From: Paracoccaceae bacterium
GTDB taxonomy: Bacteria > Pseudomonadota > Alphaproteobacteria > Rhodobacterales > Rhodobacteraceae
Direction of reading: 5' to 3'
Assembly: GCA_020832725.1 (NCBI GenBank)
Contig: JAFIEC010000242.1
Location: 1-8,831, forward strand
DNA length: 8,831 bases
In this document: positions 1 to 5,886 of the stretch, piece after piece
Layout: every line of letters begins with the position of its first letter
Position numbering within the stretch: position 1 is the stretch's first letter
Translations under genes and position numbers: made by a program
The notes under the pieces: generated by a model
Database searches by the model: none
Seen by the model: only the letters and a program-made list of their open reading frames with translations
What the model was told of the DNA's origin: nothing

Positions 1-1514
1 TTCTCCTTCACCACGCCTTCCATCAACATCAGGCCCAGATTCGCCCCCGCCCGCCGCCATGGCGAATCGGCCCCCTTGTAGATGAAGAGGCGCAGGTCGT
101 TCAGCCGCCCAGGCATCTGCGGCCGCCCCGCAGCCAGCCAGGCCTCGCGACTCTGCCCGCCCTTCCAGGCGCGGGTGGTGAAGCCCAGGATCTCCACCTT
201 GACCTGGCACCGCTCCAGCGTGCGGGCCAGAACATCGGCACAGATCGCGGCAATGGATATGGGCCTGCCCCGCATGGAACCGGAATTGTCCAGAAGCAGG
301 GTCACCACGGTATCGCGGAATTCGGTGTCGGATTCGACCTTGAAGGACAGCGGAGTCGTTGGATTGGCCACAACCCGCGCCAGACGCCCGGCATCGAGGA
401 TCCCCTCCTCCATGTCGAATTTCCAGCTTCGGCTCTGCTGGGCCTGAAGGCGGCGCTGCAGCTTGTTCGCCAGCCTCGAGACTGCGCCCTTCAGCGGCTC
501 GAGCTGCTGGTCGAGATAGGCGCGCAGGCGTTCAAGCTCTGCCGTGTCAGCCAGATCCTCGGCACGCACCTCTTCGTCATGGGTATTGGTGAAAACCAGA
601 TAGCGCGGATCGGCCTCGGAGGGTGGGGCGGGACGTGGCGGCTCGGCAGGCGGGTCGCCCTCGGCAAGGTCGGCCTCGTCCGAAAGGTCGTCCTCGGCCT
701 GTTCCAGCGACGCCTGCGCGGCAGAGGGCTCGCTGTCGTCGCCCTCGCCCATGTCGCTGTCGCTTTCGCTGTCGTCCGACTGGCGCTCCTCGTCGCCGGT
801 GCTTTCGGCCTCGTCCTCGGCGTTCTCGTCCTGCGCCTCGTCCTCGGCATCCTCCTGCGGCGCGTCGGGGTCGTCCCCCAGCTGCTCGCCGAACCCCAGA
901 TCATCGATCACCTGCCGGGCCAGCCGGGCAAAGGTGCGCTGGTCGGCCAGCGCCGCGTCCAGCCCCGCAAGTGTCGGCCCCGCAGCCTCCTCGATGAAGC
1001 CGCGCCGCAGCTCCATCACATTGGCAGCCGCCTGGGGCAGCGGGCGGCCCGTGGCGAGATGGCGCAGAAGGTATCCTGCAGCCTGCGCCAGGGGGGCCTC
1101 GGCGGGGTCGGTGATGCCGCCATAGCCTGCACGCTCTGCTTCGACGGCGATCTTGGCATCGATATTGCCGGCCGTGCCGGGCATCATCCGCGCGCCCACC
1201 GCTTCGCAGCGGGCAGTCTCCAGGGCTTCATAAAGATCTCGGGCCATCTGGCCCTGGGGCATGTAGCGGGCATGCAAACCGCTGTCGTGATGGCGCAGGC
1301 GCAGGGCATAGGCATCGCCGCAGCCCCGGGCCAGAAGCACTTCCTCGCGGGTGACGCGACGAGTGATCTGCGGCAGACGCACCGCCCCGCCGGTAAGGCC
1401 GGGCGGGTCCACGGAATAGCTGACATTCAGCTCGGGCGCGTCGGCCATCACCTTGGTCGCCTCGGCCAGCGCCTTCTTGAACGGGTCCGCAGGGTTGGGA
1501 TCGGGGCGCTTCAT
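1..1514 (-). CDS. cobT: Cobaltochelatase subunit CobT, 3' end missing at the window edge
   Basis: CobT is the VWA-domain subunit of the ATP-dependent aerobic cobaltochelatase. With the AAA+ subunit CobS it drives cobalt insertion into hydrogenobyrinic acid a,c-diamide by CobN in the cytoplasm. The window holds 504 full codons from the start MKRPDPNPADPFKKAL. Family members are about 620-640 residues, so roughly the last 120 are off the left edge. Visible parts are a helical N-terminal domain (about 1-210), a very acidic low-complexity linker (about 212-285, rich in D, E and S), and a VWA domain with the MIDAS motif DNSGS at 409-413. The last visible residues, GVVKE, fit the usual CobT sequence that continues NIDGEAL. 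The start at 1514 has a good ribosome site (AGAGGTGAG) about 9 nt upstream and lies 37 nt after the cobS stop. The acidic linker and MIDAS exclude the nicotinate-nucleotide phosphoribosyltransferase that is also called CobT. Confidence 0.95.
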   Translation of the reverse strand, partial: MKRPDPNPADPFKKALAEATKVMADAPELNVSYSVDPPGLTGGAVRLPQITRRVTREEVLLARGCGDAYALRLRHHDSGLHARYMPQGQMARDLYEALETARCEAVGARMMPGTAGNIDAKIAVEAERAGYGGITDPAEAPLAQAAGYLLRHLATGRPLPQAAANVMELRRGFIEEAAGPTLAGLDAALADQRTFARLARQVIDDLGFGEQLGDDPDAPQEDAEDEAQDENAEDEAESTGDEERQSDDSESDSDMGEGDDSEPSAAQASLEQAEDDLSDEADLAEGDPPAEPPRPAPPSEADPRYLVFTNTHDEEVRAEDLADTAELERLRAYLDQQLEPLKGAVSRLANKLQRRLQAQQSRSWKFDMEEGILDAGRLARVVANPTTPLSFKVESDTEFRDTVVTLLLDNSGSMRGRPISIAAICADVLARTLERCQVKVEILGFTTRAWKGGQSREAWLAAGRPQMPGRLNDLRLFIYKGADSPWRRAGANLGLMLMEGVVKE

Positions 1515-1551
1515 AGCGGGGCTCTCACCTCTGGGGCATGAAGCGGCAGCC

Positions 1552-2523
1552 TCAGCCCATCGCCTGGGAGGCGGCGCTCTCGGGCAGTTCCTCGTCAAAG
1601 CAGCGCTGGTAGAATTCCGCCACGGTGGGCCGCTCCAGCTCGTCGCACTTGTTGAGGAAGGTGAGCCGGAAGGCATAGCCCACGTTGCGGAAGATCTGCG
1701 CGTTCTGCGCCCAGTTGAGAACCGTGCGCGGGCTCATGACCGTGGAGAGATCGCCATTCATGAACGCGGTGCGTGTCAGATCCGCGACCGTCACCATGCG
1801 CGACAGGACCGAGCGGCCCTTCTCGGTGTTGTAGGTCGGGTTCTTGGGCAGGATGATCGCGGTTTCGGCATCATGGCTGAGATAGTTGAGCGTGGCGACA
1901 AGGCTCCAGCGGTCCATCTGGCCCTGGTTGATCTGCTGGGTGCCGTGATAGAGGCCCGTCGTGTCGCCGAGGCCCACCGTATTGGCGGTGGCAAACAACC
2001 GGAAATAGCGGTGCGGCGTGATCACCTCGTTCTGGTCGAGAAGGGTCAGCTTGCCGTCGGTCTCAAGCACACGCTGTATGACGAACATCACGTCGGCCCG
2101 GCCCGCGTCATATTCGTCGAAGACGATGGCCACCGGGTTGCGCAGCGCCCAGGGCAGGATGCCTTCCTGGAATTCGGTCACCTGGCGGCCTTCGCGCAGC
2201 TTGATCGCATCCTTGCCGATCAGGTCGATCCGGCTGATATGGCTGTCGAGGTTGACGCGCACGCAGGGCCAGTTCAGCCGGGCAGCCACCTGTTCGATAT
2301 GGGTGGACTTCCCCGTGCCGTGATATCCCTGAATCATGACGCGGCGGTTGTAGTGAAACCCCGCGAGGATCGCGAGCGTCGTGTCAGGGTCGAAACGGTA
2401 GGTGGCATCGATCTCGGGCACCCGGTCGGCCGGCTCGGCAAAGCCCTTCACGATCATGTCGGTATCGACGCCGAACACCTCCCGTACGGAAATGTCCTCG
2501 GTCGGTCTGCCCTCTGCCGTCAT
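1552..2523 (-). CDS. cobS: Cobaltochelatase subunit CobS (AAA+ ATPase)
   Basis: CobS is the AAA+ ATPase of the aerobic cobaltochelatase. It forms rings that pair with CobT and power cobalt chelation by CobN. The protein is 323 residues, close to the family's usual 325-330. Visible motifs are Walker A GYHGTGKST (66-74), Walker B VAIVFDEYD with D136 and E137, sensor-1 ATANT (178-182), a candidate arginine finger in MDRW (R205), and sensor-2 SPRT (R266). I chose the start MTAEGRPTED at 2523 because family homology begins there (ISVREVFGVD follows at once). The frame stays open upstream to 2775, but that would overlap pmtA and add sequence unlike CobS. The ribosome site at 2523 is weak (GGTGGACGG). 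A start eleven codons upstream (MRERGRTVDGN) is possible but less likely. cobT follows 37 nt downstream, and the two are expected to be co-transcribed. Confidence 0.96.
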   Translation of the reverse strand: MTAEGRPTEDISVREVFGVDTDMIVKGFAEPADRVPEIDATYRFDPDTTLAILAGFHYNRRVMIQGYHGTGKSTHIEQVAARLNWPCVRVNLDSHISRIDLIGKDAIKLREGRQVTEFQEGILPWALRNPVAIVFDEYDAGRADVMFVIQRVLETDGKLTLLDQNEVITPHRYFRLFATANTVGLGDTTGLYHGTQQINQGQMDRWSLVATLNYLSHDAETAIILPKNPTYNTEKGRSVLSRMVTVADLTRTAFMNGDLSTVMSPRTVLNWAQNAQIFRNVGYAFRLTFLNKCDELERPTVAEFYQRCFDEELPESAASQAMG

Positions 2524-2629
2524 GTTTCCGTCCACCGTTCTGCCCCTTTCGCGCATATACGCCTTTCGGGTGTGGAACATATCGCAGGCGGGTGCAAGGG
2601 AAAGACCCGGGCCGCCCTGCCTGCCAGTC
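2524..2629. other. pmtA-cobS intergenic gap, no convincing signal
   Basis: This 106-bp spacer lies between the pmtA stop and the cobS start, both on the minus strand. It is the largest gap in the leftward set and so the likeliest place for a separate cobST promoter. The minus strand carries AT-rich hexamers (TATATG at 2559-2554, TATGTT at 2581-2576), but neither has a TTG-type -35 at 16-18 bp. I see no inverted repeat followed by a T run, so no terminator for pmtA. The spacer is too short for a full cobalamin riboswitch of about 200 nt, and I see no B12-box-like sequence. cobST may simply be read through from upstream. Confidence 0.5.
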
Positions 2630-3247
2630 TCAGCCCGATCTGCGGAAGCGCAGGAGCGTGAAAAGGCCCAGCGGCGGCATGCTGCGCTCCTCCTCCAGCG
2701 CAAGGCGGGCATCGCCCATGATGCAGGCACGATCGAAATCGGAATGCCAGCCAAGCTGGTTCGCGAATGGGGCAAAGGCCCGCTCCACGGCTGCCAAGGC
2801 GCCGGTTTCGCGTGCGAAATGGTTCAGGATCACAACCTCTCCGCCGGGTCGGCAGACCCGTGCCATCTCGGCGATCACGCGCTCGGGTTCAGGAACCACC
2901 GAGACCAGATACATCGCGACCACGGTATCGAAGGAGGCGTCGGGAAAATCGAGTTCGCGGGCATCCATCTGTTTGAGCCCGGCGACGTTGGACAGGCCCA
3001 GCCTTGTCACCTTCTCCTCGGCACGGGCCAGCATCTCGGGGGAATAATCCACGCCGGTGACCCGAAGTTGCGCGCCGTAGGAGGGAAGCGACAGCCCGGT
3101 GCCGACACCCACCTCCAGCAAGTCGCCGGAGCGGGTGTTCAGCCATTCCACGGCCCGCCTGCGCCCCACCCCGGTAATCCGCCCGAAGGTGGAATCGTAG
3201 ACGGGTGCCCAGCGTCGGTAACTGCGGCCTACTGCGCTGATATCCAT
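2630..3247 (-). CDS. pmtA: Phosphatidylethanolamine N-methyltransferase, Rhodobacter-type PmtA
   Basis: This is a class I SAM-dependent methyltransferase of 205 residues, predicted to methylate phosphatidylethanolamine three times to phosphatidylcholine at the inner membrane face. The N-terminal YRRWAPVYDSTFG (10-22) is typical of the UbiE-like family that includes Rhodobacter sphaeroides PmtA (about 203 residues). SAM motif I is LEVGVGTG at 44-51, with acidic D67 at the end of the second strand. The post-motifs CRPGGEVVILNHF (132-144) and FANQLGWHSDF (161-171) match what I remember of Rhodobacter PmtA. The context supports lipid rather than quinone methylation: pssA ends 3 nt upstream and psd precedes it, giving the full route from CDP-diacylglycerol. 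The start at 3247 has a strong GAGGAG site 6 nt upstream that overlaps the pssA stop, which suggests coupled translation. The main alternative is another small-molecule methyltransferase, but the operon makes PmtA much the better call. Confidence 0.9.
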   Translation of the reverse strand: MDISAVGRSYRRWAPVYDSTFGRITGVGRRRAVEWLNTRSGDLLEVGVGTGLSLPSYGAQLRVTGVDYSPEMLARAEEKVTRLGLSNVAGLKQMDARELDFPDASFDTVVAMYLVSVVPEPERVIAEMARVCRPGGEVVILNHFARETGALAAVERAFAPFANQLGWHSDFDRACIMGDARLALEEERSMPPLGLFTLLRFRRSG

Positions 3248-3250
3248 ATC

Positions 3251-4051
3251 CTACTCCTCGCCCGAGGGGGCTTGCCGCCGTTCCGCCCGCGCCCGCATGG
3301 ACGTTCCGACGACAGCGATCGCATAAAGCACGCAAAGCAGCACCATGAGAAGCCACACTCGCGTGAGAAGCACGCCCACAAGGACCGCCCCTCCCAGCAG
3401 CACCCAGGGCGCATGTTCCCGCGCCACCCGCATCCGCTTGGGCGAGGGCGTGGGCAGGCGGCTGATCATCAGGCTGCCCACAAGGCCCAGATGCACCGAC
3501 ACGATCACCGTCTGCGCGCGCAGGTCGGCCAGCCCGGACAGCGACACGAAGACAGGCAACAGCCCCAGCATCGCCCCGGCGGGTGCCGGCACCCCGACAA
3601 AGCGCGGCGGGCCCTCCGGCTCGGGCAGGCCCAGCGCCGCGTTGAACCGCGCCAGCCGCAGCCCGCAGCAGATCAGGAAGGCAAGGACGAAGATCCAGCC
3701 AAAGCCCGGATCGCCGCTCATCGCGAACAGATAGACCAGCACGCCGGGCGCCACGCCGAAGCAGACGAAATCCGAAAGGGAATCAAGCTGCGCCCCCACC
3801 GCCGAAGTCGCCCGCAGCCGTCGCGCGATCAGCCCGTCCAGCCCGTCGATCACGGCTGCGAAGATGATCAGGGCAGCCGCCATCTCGAATCGACCATCCA
3901 TCGCAAAGCGCAGCGAACTGAACCCTGCCGACAGTCCGATGATGGTCACGAGGTTGGGGATCAGCCGGACAAAGGGCAGGCTGTCAGGTCGCTTTCGGAT
4001 CCGGGGGCGGCGTCCGGCTGGGATCGGAGGAGGATCGCCCTCGTCATCCAT
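3251..4051 (-). CDS. pssA: CDP-diacylglycerol-serine O-phosphatidyltransferase (phosphatidylserine synthase)
   Basis: PssA condenses CDP-diacylglycerol with L-serine to give phosphatidylserine and CMP in the inner membrane. The 266-residue protein has the full CDP-alcohol phosphotransferase signature D-x2-DG-x2-AR-x8-G-x3-D-x3-D at 69-94 (D69, D72, G73, A76, R77, G86, D90, D94), so the catalytic and metal-binding residues are all present. The rest is a run of hydrophobic segments (about 31-50, 57-68, 95-110, 116-133, 155-172, 185-195, 212-250), as expected of the integral type II synthase. A charged N-terminal tail of about 25 residues precedes the conserved LPFVRLIPNLVTI. psd ends 3 nt upstream. 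No clear Shine-Dalgarno precedes the ATG at 4051, so translation probably depends on coupling to psd. Serine specificity is inferred from psd next door rather than read from the motif alone. Confidence 0.95.
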   Translation of the reverse strand: MDDEGDPPPIPAGRRPRIRKRPDSLPFVRLIPNLVTIIGLSAGFSSLRFAMDGRFEMAAALIIFAAVIDGLDGLIARRLRATSAVGAQLDSLSDFVCFGVAPGVLVYLFAMSGDPGFGWIFVLAFLICCGLRLARFNAALGLPEPEGPPRFVGVPAPAGAMLGLLPVFVSLSGLADLRAQTVIVSVHLGLVGSLMISRLPTPSPKRMRVAREHAPWVLLGGAVLVGVLLTRVWLLMVLLCVLYAIAVVGTSMRARAERRQAPSGEE

Positions 4052-4054
4052 CTG

Positions 4055-4753
4055 TCAGCGTACCACACCGCTTCGGGCAGGCTCGTTTCCGGCCAGATCG
4101 GCCAGAACCGTCTCTCCGGCCACGGCCTTCTGGCCGCGCACGACAAGCGGCGCCACCCCCTCGGGAAGATAGACATCCACACGGGAGCCGAAGCGGATCA
4201 TGCCGAAGCGCTCCCCGGTCTCGAGCCTGCGCCCCGCCTCCGTCCAGCAGACGATGCGCCGCGCCACGAGGCCCGCAATCTGCACCACCCCGAGAAGGCG
4301 GCCGTCGTCAAGCCGCAGGACAACGCCATTGCGCTCGTTGTCCTCGCTGGCCTTGTCGAGAGATGCATTGAGGAATTTGCCCGGACGATAGGCCACGCGC
4401 TCCACAACACCCGGCAGGGGCGCGCGGTTCACATGGCAGTCGAACACGTCCATGAAGACACTGATCCGTGTCAGCGGGACCGTGCCCATTTCAAGCTCCG
4501 GCGGGGGTGCGGCAGGCTCGATCATCGAGACCACGCCGTCGGCAGGGCTGATCATCAGCCCCGCCCGTGACGGGGTGACCCGGTCAGGATCGCGGAAGAA
4601 ATAATAGCACCAGACGGTCAGCGCGAGCGCGACAAGACCCAGCGGAACCCAGAGCCACAAGGCGAAGAGCGTGACCGCGCCAAAGGCGGCCACGAACGGA
4701 TAACCCTCGCGGTGAAGTCGCACCGTGACGGAAGCAAAGGTCTGTCCGGCCAT
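4055..4753 (-). CDS. psd: Phosphatidylserine decarboxylase proenzyme, short form
   Basis: Psd decarboxylates phosphatidylserine to phosphatidylethanolamine. It is a pyruvoyl enzyme made by self-cleavage of the proenzyme. The 232-residue length suits the short alphaproteobacterial form. A membrane segment lies at about 20-50 (GYPFVAAFG through VWCYYF), followed by FFRDPDR. The self-cleavage motif is RFGSRVD, so cleavage is expected between G189 and S190, with S190 becoming the pyruvoyl group. The other triad members are probably D72 (SPADG) and H107 (DCHVNR). I chose the start at 4753 (MAGQTFASVTV) because GAGGAA sits 5 nt upstream and family homology begins soon after. The frame is open to 4891, but that would run into the J-domain gene. 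It lies 49 nt after that gene's stop and 3 nt before pssA. Confidence 0.95.
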   Translation of the reverse strand: MAGQTFASVTVRLHREGYPFVAAFGAVTLFALWLWVPLGLVALALTVWCYYFFRDPDRVTPSRAGLMISPADGVVSMIEPAAPPPELEMGTVPLTRISVFMDVFDCHVNRAPLPGVVERVAYRPGKFLNASLDKASEDNERNGVVLRLDDGRLLGVVQIAGLVARRIVCWTEAGRRLETGERFGMIRFGSRVDVYLPEGVAPLVVRGQKAVAGETVLADLAGNEPARSGVVR

Positions 4754-4802
4754 GATCTTCCTCGGTCCGGTTGCGGGCCCGCGCACAGGCTGTGGATTCG
4801 GC

Positions 4803-5432
4803 TCAGTCGGGGAAGCTTCGGCTGATGCGAATCTGTTCCCAGGCCCAGACGACCTCCTGCAGGCGGTCTTCATCAGCGCGATTGCCGCCATTCATGTCGG
4901 GATGCAAGTCCTTCACGAGACTCTTGTACTGTCGGCGCACCTCGGCCTTGCTCCAGCTGTCGCGGGCATCGAGGATCTCCAGTGCGCGGCGCTCGTTGGG
5001 GGGCAGGCGACGGGCGGCACGGGCGGGATCGGGGGCGCGACGGGTTCCCTTGTCGCCAAGGATGTCCATCGGGTCGTTCACGCCCAGCCGGGACCAGGCG
5101 CGCCGCTCCGTGTTGCGGGAAAACGGCTCGGTCGGGCGCTCCCAGACGCGGTCGCTGTTCATGCGGGCTTCGAAATCGGCATCTGTCTGGCCCTGAAAGA
5201 AGTTCCACTTGAGGTTGTATTCGCGCACGTGCTCAAGACAGAACCAGACGTACTCGTCGAGGTGATCGGGCGATCTGGGTGCCCGGTACTTCCCGGGGCT
5301 CTTGCATCCGGGCGCTGCACAGGCATGCGTCGATGTATCAATCGCCCCCGACATTCCCCGGCGCCCCTTCTGGCGCCGACGCTTGTCGGCAGAAACCGAG
5401 ATGTCGAAGTTGAACGGAGACCTCGAGGCCAT
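4803..5432 (-). CDS. J-domain (DnaJ-like) protein with an N-terminal Cys/His motif
   Basis: This 209-residue protein has a C-terminal J-domain (about 145-205). The HPD motif at 177-179 sits after a basic helix II (AEVRRQYKSLVKDL), so it should stimulate DnaK ATPase. It has no glycine-rich region, zinc-finger domain or C-terminal client domain of classical DnaJ, so it is not the main DnaJ. The N-terminal half has a conserved-looking block: C38-x4-C43, YRAPRSP (49-55), then WFCLEHVREYNLKWNFF with C65 and H68. C38, C43, C65 and H68 could bind a metal, but this is inference. Its client is unknown. I chose the start at 5432 for the strong GGGAGG site 4 nt upstream. The frame is open to 5567, which would overlap bolA on the other strand. 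It is first in the leftward set, before psd. My recollection is that J-proteins of this type often lie beside cobS and bolA in alphaproteobacteria. Confidence 0.88.
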   Translation of the reverse strand: MASRSPFNFDISVSADKRRRQKGRRGMSGAIDTSTHACAAPGCKSPGKYRAPRSPDHLDEYVWFCLEHVREYNLKWNFFQGQTDADFEARMNSDRVWERPTEPFSRNTERRAWSRLGVNDPMDILGDKGTRRAPDPARAARRLPPNERRALEILDARDSWSKAEVRRQYKSLVKDLHPDMNGGNRADEDRLQEVVWAWEQIRISRSFPD

Positions 5433-5509
5433 GCGCCTCCCCCCTTTCCTGTTCGGGCACCGGAGTTTAGACCTTTGAGCAGGCGAACCAAGCCCATTCT
5501 GGAAAGGCC
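5433..5509. promoter_or_regulatory. Divergent promoter region between the J-domain gene and bolA
   Basis: This 77-bp spacer separates the two divergent sets and must hold both promoters or their initiation signals. For the leftward set the minus strand reads TTGGTT (5491-5486), a 16-bp spacer, then TAAACT (5469-5464), a plausible sigma-70-type pair with about 3/6 and 4/6 consensus matches. Transcription would then start near 5457. For bolA the best plus-strand candidate is TTGAGC (5475-5480), but no good -10 lies 16-18 bp downstream. The two candidates overlap, so expression in the two directions may be mutually exclusive. The minus strand also carries the strong GGGGGGAGG ribosome site of the J-domain gene. 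Confidence 0.4.
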
Positions 5510-5791
5510 ATGGAAAAAATGCTGATTGAGGACGAAATTCGCGACCGACTGTCGCAGGCCTTCGCACCGCTCCACCTCGAGGTGGCCGACGAGAGCGAGA
5601 GCCACCGCGGCCATTCCGGCTGGCGCGAAGGCGGACAGACCCATTTCCGGGTCACGATCGAGGCCCCCGCATTCGCCACCATGAGCCGGCTGGAACGTCA
5701 TCGCGCGATCCACTCGGCCCTGGGGTCGGAGCTGGTCGGGCGCATCCATGCGCTGGCGCTCCACGTCTCCGGCCCCGAGCAGCCCGGTTGA
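5510..5791 (+). CDS. bolA: BolA family protein
   Basis: BolA-family proteins fold as a small class II KH-like domain and usually pair with monothiol glutaredoxins to handle or sense [2Fe-2S] clusters; some act as transcription regulators. This 93-residue protein shows the family pattern throughout: DESESHRGHSGW (27-38), THFRVTI (44-50), FATMSRLERHRAIHSAL with R63-H64-R65, and IHALALH (79-85). Candidate cluster-ligand histidines are H32, H35 and H80. The start is uncertain: ATG at 5510 has AAAGG only 2 nt upstream, while an in-frame ATG at 5519 has the same GGAAAGG at 11 nt. The second would shorten the protein by three residues. It faces the J-domain gene across the divergent spacer and is followed by folB after 95 bp. 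Whether it belongs to the paralogue associated with Fe-S delivery or the stress regulator type cannot be told here. Confidence 0.92.
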   Translation: MEKMLIEDEIRDRLSQAFAPLHLEVADESESHRGHSGWREGGQTHFRVTIEAPAFATMSRLERHRAIHSALGSELVGRIHALALHVSGPEQPG

Positions 5792-5886
5792 CGCATGGAC
5801 GGTGCGTCATGCTTGCACCCCCCGCCAGCCCTCTGTAGCCGGGAAGGGCCGGGCGTGGTCACCGGGGAGTGACGAGGCCAGACCCC
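5792..5886 (+). other. bolA-folB intergenic region with small inverted repeats
   Basis: This 95-bp spacer may hold a promoter for folB-folP-glmM. The best candidate is TTGCAC (5813-5818) followed after 15-17 bp by TGTAGC or TAGCCG, which is a poor -10, so the call is weak. Two short inverted repeats are present: GGTGC (5801-5805) with GCACC (5815-5819) around a 9-nt loop, and GTCAC (5858-5862) with GTGAC (5869-5873) around the loop CGGGGA. Neither is followed by a T run, so I do not call a terminator. The second lies just before the folB start and puts a GGGGA stretch in its loop. Confidence 0.3.

Noticed and set aside
2524..2629. Possible cobalamin riboswitch ahead of cobS
   Set aside because: The gap is only 106 bp and no B12-box-like or other riboswitch core is visible.
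579..2661. Two long plus-strand open frames (579-1541 and 1453-2661) opposite cobT and cobS
   Set aside because: They are mirror frames of well-supported genes, with no recognisable motif and no ribosome site that stands out.
2524..2775. Extended N-terminus of CobS starting at 2775
   Set aside because: It would overlap pmtA by more than 140 nt and adds residues without CobS similarity; the start at 2523 begins at family homology.
2402..4570. A plus-strand open frame of 722 codons opposite cobS, pmtA, pssA and psd
   Set aside because: It lies antisense to four genes with clear catalytic motifs, its translation is rich in R, H, P and Q with no domain, and such frames are common opposite GC-rich coding DNA.
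4773..4794. Two small palindromes (GCGGGCCCGC, and CACAG-G-CTGTG) between the J-domain gene and psd
   Set aside because: They are short, adjacent but unrelated to each other, too tight to form a good hairpin in the second case, and have no T run; chance in GC-rich DNA is likely.
4754..4891. Extended N-terminus of Psd starting at 4891
   Set aside because: It would overlap the J-domain gene, while 4753 has a good GAGGAA ribosome site and the expected family length.
5433..5567. Extended N-terminus of the J-domain protein starting at 5567
   Set aside because: It would overlap the divergent bolA gene, and a very strong ribosome site precedes the start at 5432.
5572..5585. A perfect 14-bp palindrome (CCACCTCGAGGTGG) inside bolA
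   Set aside because: Equal-base arithmetic gives about 0.5 such palindromes per window this size, and it lies in conserved coding sequence, so chance is an adequate explanation.
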